DNA of 64,000 bases from Owenia fusiformis (taxonomy: Eukaryota > Annelida > Polychaeta > Sabellida > Oweniidae), in contig CAIIXF020000003.1 in the NCBI GenBank assembly GCA_903813345.2, forward strand, positions 18,800,931-18,864,930, read 5' to 3'. Shown here one piece after another: positions 55,969 through 64,000 of this stretch. The number at the start of each line of letters is the position of its first letter. Position 1 is the first letter of the stretch. The notes under the pieces are model-generated. The model was given only the letters and a program-made list of their open reading frames with translations. It was not told the DNA's origin and searched no databases. The translations under genes and the position numbers were made by a program.

Positions 55969-58900
55969 CAAATCTGCTGAGTGATGACCCCCTCCTTCTC
56001 CTGGACTAGGGAGGATAGGATGAAATGACTAATCTCAAATGGACAACAATAATGGAAAAGCTCATTATAATACACAGTATATACTCAATGGTTTTACATT
56101 GCGATTTTAGATTGAAATTTATGAAACTTAATGGTGGTATCTTACATATTATTGATTAGATAAATAAGTCATATCAAGTATCCAAAGTCATCGAGGAAAT
56201 TTGTCAATTTCTGTTTGCTGATATTTCGTTGAATATGAAAGATAATATCATTTAAAGGGGTACAAGAATCATGAGAGTTTTAACATCACTAGGTTTTATT
56301 TTCAAAATAAAAGTTCGATTGGAATTATAATTGACATTTTTTTCATTATGTTGACAGTAATCATGTGTAAATACAAATAATGGTGTATCATTGACTGAAC
56401 TTACATTGACTTAGTGCTGACAAATCATGTTTGTAGTAATCAATGATATTAAATGTCATGTGGATACATTGAAGTGTGACATTAAAAGAAACCTGCCAAT
56501 TGTCCTTGACATTGCTTGATGAAGTCATTTACAAATCAGACAACTCTGATTTAACACTACATAGTGCAAGGCAATTGGATTGTATGTCAAACAAGCATAA
56601 AAACAATCACACAGACCATAGTGCAATATTACATGAAAAAAATGTATTCATATTTTAGTCTTATATGTTTGGTTTTGGTTTGGTTAATTAATGTGGCCTC
56701 TTGTAGTTCGATCCTTCTCTGACATGTGATTTGAAAAAATATCATGGCAGAAATTCCTTATATTACAAGATGTCTTAGACTTACAGCACTCAAAACTAAT
56801 TAATCTTAATTATACAAAGATTTGTATATAAAATATGAATGTATTGTTTCATATAATATTGTACTGTGGTCATTCGATGGCTTATTTTTTTAGGTTTGAT
56901 TAAAGCATAATCCAATTGCCTGACACTGTAGATTGAATAGTCAAAGGCCCCATATAGATTTTGAAAATATGTTTTTATCAGTCATTTACTATTTTTCAAC
57001 CTTTATATGGGGCCTTTAAGGTATGAGTAATTCTTTACAAATGTAATGACTGATGATGTGATATGTTTTAATGTTATGCTCCTTTAAAACTTGTCAGAGA
57101 CAAAATGAGAATAATGGAGGGGCAATTCAAGATGAAAAGAAACTTTGCAATGTTCCCTCGTTTTAAGTCTAGCTGACATTATTGACAACTGAAATAAACC
57201 AAAGTTTATTTGTAAACTAAGTACATTGACTATAAAGATATTATTTTTCTTGTCATGAGATTTGTAATATCAGCAGGGTAAATTGGCCAATTAAGGTAGT
57301 GCAAGTATGGCCATTAACCTTGATTTAGGTAGAACTGTTAACACATAAGCTGATATGAGTGGATTAATGTGAAAAATAATTCAGCTTGACCTACTTTTAT
57401 TTTGATAAATGTGAAAATGAAACAACAATACTAAACAATATTGAAATTGAAAATGAAAATGCCAAAATATGAGTTGGAATTTTGGTAGACCTACCTCACT
57501 ATCGATTTAAAGTGACAATTTAACTCATTTTTCTAAATCAGCCATGGTTTAAGGAAAGTCAAATTGTTAATACTGAAATATTCAGGATCTCAAAAAAAAC
57601 TACAAACACAATTTTACTCACTATAATACTGAAAACTTTAGATCTGAAAATATTTTTTGAAATATTGTAGTTGAAATTAGGGAGGTTAAGTACATTTATT
57701 CTTTGAAACAATGTGGCTAAGATGATTTTATGGTATTCAGCCCGTTTAAGACACATGTAATATCAGAATATAAAAATATGGACGTTCAATTTAAAGTATT
57801 TTTGGAGACATACGTTAGAGTGTCAATTATTGCTGACGTAAAAGAAAAGTCGTAGTTTGAGCCGCAAGATACCATTCATATCTCTATTATATTTATATAT
57901 TTTTCATAACATGGACATTCATTGAGAAGACTTCTTAGAGATATGAAGCCTGCCTTATGCACAGTAGAACCTGTCTAACCCAAACATTTCTGGGGCTGGA
58001 CAAAAGTATTTCGATTGGCAGGTGTTCATATTTCGAGGTTTTAACATGATAATAGATGGCAGATTAAAAATATGGGACTGAAAAAGAATCCACTAATTGA
58101 GACGTGTCTAGTTTGAGAAAATGTTCAGTTAAACAGGTTATACTTTGGACTGAATATCTTTGTAAGTAGTATTTCAAAAGTGTACGATGGATATGTGAAA
58201 TTCTAATAATGAAATACTACAAAAATCGCAAAATGAAAGCATAAAGATCACAAATTGCAATGTGTTTTGAACTGTACTAGGATATATATACCGATTAGGG
58301 TGGAATGCAATCTGAATTTGCATTGAATCGATTTAATTCGACAATGCAAAAATAATCTTGTAAAAAAGTGCACAAAAAGAAGTGTTAGCTAATACTTGAG
58401 AAAAGTTAGGTTAGGAAAGGAAGTTTCTCGAGATGTTATTTCACCTAAGAAAAAAATTTTCTTTTTGTCTAATGTTGACAGACATGTGGTAAAATGATAT
58501 GCCAGCATACTTAGAATATCTTCGTTGAAATAGTTTAGTGTTTCAGTTCAGGGGAAAATTCTTATCAACTTGAATTTTTGGCAGAAACATTTTCTATCTA
58601 GCCATTTTTACAAAGCAAAAAATTTAGACGACTTTTATGATACAATATACTGAAACAATTTTAAAAAGATATAAAACACAACTTCTGTTTGTTGTTGAGG
58701 TAACTGTAATGGCTATCTATATTTGTATTGAATGCGGGATTGTAAATACAATATACAATACTAATAGGTTAGAATGAAATATCCACTTATTGGCTATTTT
58801 TACATGTGTACTCATTTGGATGAAAAAACTGTTAAAGGGACATTCCTTACTAACCTGTTGCTGTCTGATATATATGGTTGCTATAAGCAATTATTCAAAA

Positions 58901-60215
58901 TTAATGTGAAAACAGTTTGGTTAGATCAGGTCAAATTTGAAAATTGTATTTTGTGTCAAGCCTTAAAGTGCTATTTAATTAAAAAGTAAGATCGAGTTTC
59001 TTAGTACATTTTTAGCGTCTCTCGTCCCCTTTAAAGTGGGGATCTTACATGTTTCGGCCCCAAAGGTGGCCATCTTTAATAATCACTGGACCGTTAAATC
59101 AGGGTACATACATACATAATACATACAATAATGATTGACTTTTTGGAAACATTTTATATGAGATTTTAAAGGAATTTACCAAGGTTGAGAGACATATTAA
59201 ACAGTACCACCCATGACAGGATATTCACTTTGTTTTTGTGTATTTGTTACGTTATTGTGTAATGGAAAAGGGAAAATGCTATGCATTTTTGCTCAGTATA
59301 GGAGCTGTATATATGGTACACAAAGTAATTGTACAATTTTAGAATAACTGTACATATTTTACAAGGTCGCTTGTATTTTTACAGAGTATTCTTGACCACA
59401 TTATTTGTAGATTTATTAGTATTTACTTTTCTAATGTTTTGATAGACCACTTTTTGTTAATTTTGATTTGCAATGTAACAATTACCTCTAGTGTAATTTA
59501 TTAATAAAAAGTTGATATCTGATATAAAAGAATTTTGTGATTTATTAAAGGATGAATGGCTGTATTGTCAACAATAAACGCCCACTTTTGCAGTTTTGGT
59601 GGTATGTTTTATATATTCTTCCTGATTTACAAAACAGGTATTGTTTAAAAACAGCCTGTTCTCAATACTTTATATGATTGGTTAATTTGCCGAATGGCCA
59701 AAGAAACTTCCCCATTGGATAACATTATAAAGATAATATTTCTGACATTTAACTTCCCGGACCTGGCTAAAAAAACTAGGCAATAGGCAAATTAAATGAT
59801 TAGGCAAAGTTATCACGTGTACAGGATTGCTATCATGATCGTTGATTTGTTATATTGGGAATTGGACATCCATATTTTATTTATACAAATGTTGCTAACC
59901 AGCAGGTTCCATTTGTGTCGACAAGAGCGTATGTCCTGGAGTCAAAAGTCTGATTTCACTTTTATCATACCCCATTCATTTGTTCACAATTTCATGGTAA
60001 ATTAAATATAGACTTATCAAATGAATTTGTGAAAAGGTGGTACAAACATCTACATCCCTTATTGGTCAGATCCTTGTTTTGTGCGTTTTAGTCCTCTTAA
60101 GACATGTAGGAGAGATTTCAAAAAATAAAAAGATCAAATACGATATATTATCGCTGTGAATAAATATTTGTGATATATTTAAACGATTTAATAATTTCGA
60201 CAGCATTGCTGCCTG

Positions 60216-60636
60216 TACAGGGTGACCCAAAAAGAACTTACCCTCTACTACTGGTATTATTCTTAGTTATGAGCCCTAGTGTTCAATGCATGTACATGCA
60301 TAGCATCAATAACTCGTAGACTTTGAGATATCTTATTTCTCGTGTAGGCATGTATGAACACCACCCCACATTAAAATGTAACTGAGGAAATCTGCCTTTC
60401 TTATTTACCTAATAAGCAATTCATTATGCTTGACAAAATTATTTTAAGTGGGTAGATATGACATATTGTTGATGCGTACTTGTGTGAAAGCAATCCAGAA
60501 ATGACTCGATGGCTAAGACAGAAATTCCCATTTAAGAAAAAATGTATCTTGAAGAATAGTAAAAAATTTACGCAAGAGTATGCGGCAGAGGTACACCCTG
60601 TTTGGAAGGTGACGTTAATTTTTGAATCACCCTGTA
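60216..60636. mobile_element. DNA transposon remnant with TACAGGGTGA ends
   Basis: TACAGGGTGACCCAAAAA at the left matches the reverse complement of the right end (TACAGGGTGATTCAAAAA). 421 bases, no intact frame. End sequence is of the same type as the element at 6770 (IS630/Tc1/mariner-like). Confidence 0.6.
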
Positions 60637-61462
60637 CTTATTTTCTCTGTGACATTTAATTTCATATTTTTGGTGTCTTCACAGCTTTTCATAATTGTCA
60701 CATGTGTACCCAGCTTTCCATCACATGTATAACAATTTATTTTATAGATTCACGTCCTACGCTGTAATCCCCCAATCACCAATGCCTGCAATGATACAAC
60801 AACATGACTATTACGGTCCATTTCGATGTCTTATTTTCGTCAATAGAACCAAACATAAGAACCTAGGAATCAAAAAACCACAGAGCTACAACGTAATTTA
60901 TGGGAAATTTTATAATATACAGTAAACGAATGACATTTGCATATTTCAGATAAATAATTTTATGTCATTCTTTTATGATTTGAATATATTGAAGTATATT
61001 ACAGCACAAGTCTTAATCCCTAATAGTTTAGGTTTTATTGATGAAAATAAAACATTGATTTGAAATGGACTTTATGGATGTTACACCCCAGTCACATTTC
61101 CTACGGCGACCTTGCGGTCTATCATTTCTGCGGCCAGTAGCTTTTCTACGCTCGCCGCAGAATTTCTGCGCTCTCATACTTTTGCAGTCACATTTCCCAC
61201 GGCAGCCGCACGGTGAATTTTAAATTTCAATTGATAGATAATAGTTTTTTCATTTTATTTACATCAGGACAATTTATAAATGTTATTCAAAGTGCTAGGA
61301 TGTAATATCAAATGAAAAGTGATCGTGAAACATTGACAAATAATGATTTAATCTTGTTGAGCCAGTTGATTTCTACGGGGACCTCAGAAATGAACAAATA
61401 TTATAACTCCGAGTTATAATTTCTACGCCTTCCCTGCGGCCTGTAAAAATCTGCAGGCCGCA

Positions 61463-61623
61463 GTGCTACACAATTAACACCCCAGTCACATTTGTCGCAC
61501 GGAGGCCGCAAGGCGAGCGTAGTTTTTCTACGCTCGCCGCAGAAATTCACCGATTTAATTGTTCTGCGGTCGACTTGCGGCCGCCGTGCGACAAATGTGA
61601 CTGGGGTGTTAATTGTGTAGCAC
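61463..61623. mobile_element. Perfect foldback MITE, 161 bp
   Basis: Arms of about 50 bases with at most one mismatch: GTGCTACACAATTAACACCC continuing CAGTCACATTTGTCGCACGG, and the complement at the right end. A diverged partial copy (CACCCCAGTCACATTTCC) lies at 61083-61215. Confidence 0.9.
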
Positions 61624-61747
61624 TTTATAAATATCATTTAATTTCAGACAATTAAAATTGCTCTAGAGGTATAATTTAGAAAGCAAATCGTCTTTTGAAT
61701 GTATGGTCGGAGTAGATCTACCGCTTACCGGTCAACTCGGCATAGTT

Positions 61748-61990
61748 GCAGGCCCGTAGCCAGGATTTACCGGGGGAGCGGTTGTACCAAGGAGGCAGCT
61801 TTTACCAAGAGTGGAGCATTTTGACATTTTTGGCAAAAAATCATGCGAAAAGTGCTCAGAATGGTTAAAAACTGCACGCATGATTTTAAAAAGAATTTCT
61901 GGTAGGGGGGGGCGGCCGCTCCCTCCGCCTCCCCCTCACCCACCCCCCCCCCCCCCACCCCCCCCCCCCCCCCCCCGGATACGGGCCTGC
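61748..61990. mobile_element. Inverted-repeat element with long C run
   Basis: Ends GCAGGCCCGTAGCC and (reverse complement) GCAGGCCCGTATCC enclose about 240 bases with a C-rich tract of about 50 bases (61930-61977). It abuts the donor side of the EGF exon at 62013, separated by about 22 bases. Confidence 0.65.
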
Positions 61991-62012
61991 GTTGTGTTGA
62001 TACAAAACTCAC

Positions 62013-62909
62013 CACTTTCACAATATAAGCCGTTATACCCAGGTGGGCAATCACATGTAAGATTACCATTCCTTTCTTCAAAGCATTTCCCTCCATTCCA
62101 ACATGGATTTGATTCACACACTTAAAAAATACAACTGATTAGGTAGAGTATAAACCAACGATTCTGATTCGTTTCTGCTGATCTGAAGCTTGAATAGTTT
62201 TTTGATCCATACCAAATGCAACATGGTGAATACATACATGTACTAACTTATTTTCACATAGAGTCTGTCACTTATATTCAACTATACATTCGACATTTTG
62301 TTAAGTGACAGATCATGGGCTCTATCAGTAGATAGTAGATGTGGTAGAGCCCATGGACACTGTTCAGTGGCGGATTCAGGGGGGTGCGCGCGGGACGCCA
62401 TTATTTGCTACAATGTGCAAGAATATGTTAGCTGTTTAACCCTAATAGATCTCACTTGTTGAATACGCCATCTATAGAAAATGTCAAAAATTTTCATTCT
62501 GATTTTGACAGATGGAGGGATGTAAAAAAGGTCTTAATCATATCAAATCCCTCCAATAATTTAGACTACAAGAGAAGTTAATACAACAATACACGAGGTT
62601 GCTAACGGACCGGATTCTACTAATCAGGGTCGTGTGATTTTACTTTTTCAACTCAAACTTTTAAAAGCACAAACTCTCAGGAATGATGCTTGATTCAAAA
62701 AAGGTCAGCAACTATCTTCAGTAGCAATTATTGTTTCCCTCATTCAGTTGTTAATTTAAATTTTGATTTTATAAATATTATAGCTTTAAAATTCCACATC
62801 CTTATGCCACCTCACTGTGTATTATGCAAAATGTAACATTTTTTACCCTAATCTGTACAATTGCTTGTCTAACCTGTTTGCCCGCTACTGCAAGTATAAC
62901 CGCTTATAT
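62013..62909 (-). CDS. EGF-repeat protein, two internal exons (partial)
   Basis: Exons 62874-62909 and 62013-62120 on the minus strand, both phase 1-1, join to read DISGYTCSSGQT then VCESNPCWNGGKCFEERNGN and LTCDCPPGYNGLYCES. The second exon is one complete EGF domain with six Cys (C-x4-C-x5-C-x8-C-x1-C-x8-C) and the final aromatic/Gly turn. The short exon carries the end of a preceding Cys-containing module. Such 1-1 EGF exons belong to extracellular mosaic proteins of the Notch, fibropellin or EGF-receptor-like type; the rest of this gene lies to the right of the window and perhaps beyond the repeats on the left, where I see no further exon. Ca-binding residues (D-x-D/N-E) are absent. Confidence 0.75.
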
Positions 62910-63053
62910 CTGTAAATTAAAAATGTGAAATATTACTATTTCAATGGTTTTACTTTAGCACCATATATATTTGCGATATCATCTTAGGTCAGTGAAAGAA
63001 TATGCTGCTAAGAGCAGTTTTCCATTCTAGAATTACCAGTACAATTACTCATT

Positions 63054-63260
63054 TCGAAGGGCAATATAGTGAAATATTGGACCGAGGGCCGAAGGCTCAA
63101 GGTCCAATATTTCACTATATTGCCCGCAGAGATGACGTTATATAAGTATTATTACCACAGTTAATCAGGAAATAAAATATGATGAATGAAATTACAAGAA
63201 CTGAACGAAATCTAATTTCCAGGGGAATATTGCCGGGCGTTAATGCATTATTGGCCCGCC
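63054..63260. mobile_element. Palindrome-bearing repeat, copy 2 (related to 22190)
   Basis: GGGCAATATAGTGAAATATT at 63059 pairs with AATATTTCACTATATTGCCC ending at 63125, around CCGAGGGCCGAAGGCTCAAGG. Then ATGACGTTATATAAG and, further right, GGGCGTTAATGCATTATTGG, in the same order as in copy 1 read in reverse. Confidence 0.65.
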
Positions 63261-64000
63261 ACTATGACATACTAAAATAAATGCCTTCTAAATTCTAGAT
63301 TTTATTAAAGGTGCAATAATTAGTGCAGAGGGGTCATTCAACGATCATGGACCAGTGTCAAAATATATTTAAGTTTTGATATTTCATCAAGACTAACATC
63401 TATTTTTATTATCTACGAAGAAACCCCCTAGATAAACATTATTTTAGCTAGTATTCCTCTTGAAACATGGTGGATCTTAAAAATATAAAAGTGGAAGTCC
63501 CCTTTTTGAAGCTTTGAACTGAATTTACACTTCTTAATGCTGAAATTGATAATTTATCCATTACACGTCGCACGAAACTGGGGACAATTAGAGTAACAGT
63601 ATGGCGTCAAAATACCAAAACAATACAATGGGCAGTATAGGGCGCAATCAGCATTATAACGTCAAAAACGACAAGCGTTACATTTTGTCAAGTTTAGTCA
63701 ACATAAAAATAAGATGCTTTATTCTTATTCAATCCTAGTAAAATTAACAGAGTAACAAGATCTCGAGGACAATATTTCTAAAATGTTTTTGATTTTTGAA
63801 AAACGGTCAGGAAGTCCACTCGGGGCGTTAGTAAAAATTGATGTGTATGGGATTTGTGGTAAAAAATCGATGCGTTACATTTTTTCAAGTCTCTAAAAGC
63901 AACTCTTATTCTCTTATTATTTGAAAAATAAAGAAATCGGTTATTGTTTTGTAAATTTCGCCATGACAATATTGTGCAGTTAAATTTTTTTTGAAATCAG
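63261..64000. other. No gene seen to the right edge
   Basis: AT-rich sequence, presumably an intron or spacer of the EGF gene. No exon or repeat recognised. Confidence 0.4.

Larger units (their letters stand above)
55969..61747. other. Gene-poor region: probable long 3' UTR, then repeats
   Basis: After the Pro/Gly-rich gene no coding region is recognised for 5.8 kb. AT-rich, UTR-like sequence continues, with AATAAA at about 59503. It holds a diverged copy of the 49.6-kb repeat (56720-56900), a possible distant relative of the TTAA MITE (58830-59100), and the elements listed at 60216 and 61463. Confidence 0.5.

Noticed and set aside
61811-62125. Proline-rich frame on the plus strand and Gly-rich extension of the EGF frame on the minus strand
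   Set aside because: Both come from translating the long C/G tract in the inverted-repeat element; the EGF exon ends at the donor at 62013.

Overview
The window is animal nuclear DNA: AT-rich, with genes split by GT-AG introns, short phase-compatible exons, poly(A) signals, and many small inverted-repeat transposons and minisatellites. Gene content (a polycystin-type receptor with LamG/PKD/REJ/GPS/PLAT modules, DEG/ENaC channel, galactose sulfotransferase, UNC93-like, TNFR-like, EGF repeats, MCCC1) fits a marine invertebrate bilaterian such as a lophotrochozoan or non-vertebrate deuterostome. I cannot fix the phylum from sequence alone.

Layout, left to right. (1) 2-509, +: 3' end of an UNC93-like membrane protein. 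(2) 2348-6697, +: a four-exon gene for a secreted 669-residue protein I do not recognise; its start codon is the last three bases of exon 1. (3) 8508-25079, -: a large polycystin-1-like gene. I resolved 17 exons (signal peptide, LamG, Cys-rich module, five PKD domains, REJ, GAIN region, GPS, TM1, first half of PLAT); the remaining PLAT and channel-like exons are not visible. An intronless galactose 3-O-sulfotransferase gene (15890-17065, +) sits inside one of its introns. (4) 26182-30105, +: six-exon DUF4476-like gene with a Pro/Gly-rich tail. (5) 31745-50442, -: complete MCCC1 (3-methylcrotonyl-CoA carboxylase alpha), 16 exons, 707 residues. Its introns hold two antisense guest genes: a two-exon TNFR-like receptor (34313-35398, +) and an intronless DEG/ENaC channel (39021-40676, +). 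(6) 52612-55968, +: gene for a Pro/Gly/Ser-rich low-complexity protein, divergent from MCCC1. (7) 55969-61990: gene-poor, repeats. (8) 62013-62909, -: two exons of an EGF-repeat gene that continues beyond the right edge.

Gene order alternates: convergent (2/3), divergent (3/4), convergent (4/5), divergent (5/6), with three guests antisense inside introns. All exon chains were checked by hand for splice consensus and phase continuity.

The most interesting signals concern how exons and mobile DNA meet. At four places an exon-intron boundary has been locally tandem-duplicated, leaving pseudo-exons: LamG exon (about five copies), MCCC1 biotin exon (two copies differing only at silent sites), DUF4476 exon 4 donor (a minisatellite), and a polycystin GAIN exon. 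A hAT element with an 8-bp target duplication has landed on the splice donor of MCCC1 exon 5 so that the donor is now half host, half transposon. Two TTAA-flanked elements are inserted inside minisatellite units whose empty sites can be read from neighbouring units.
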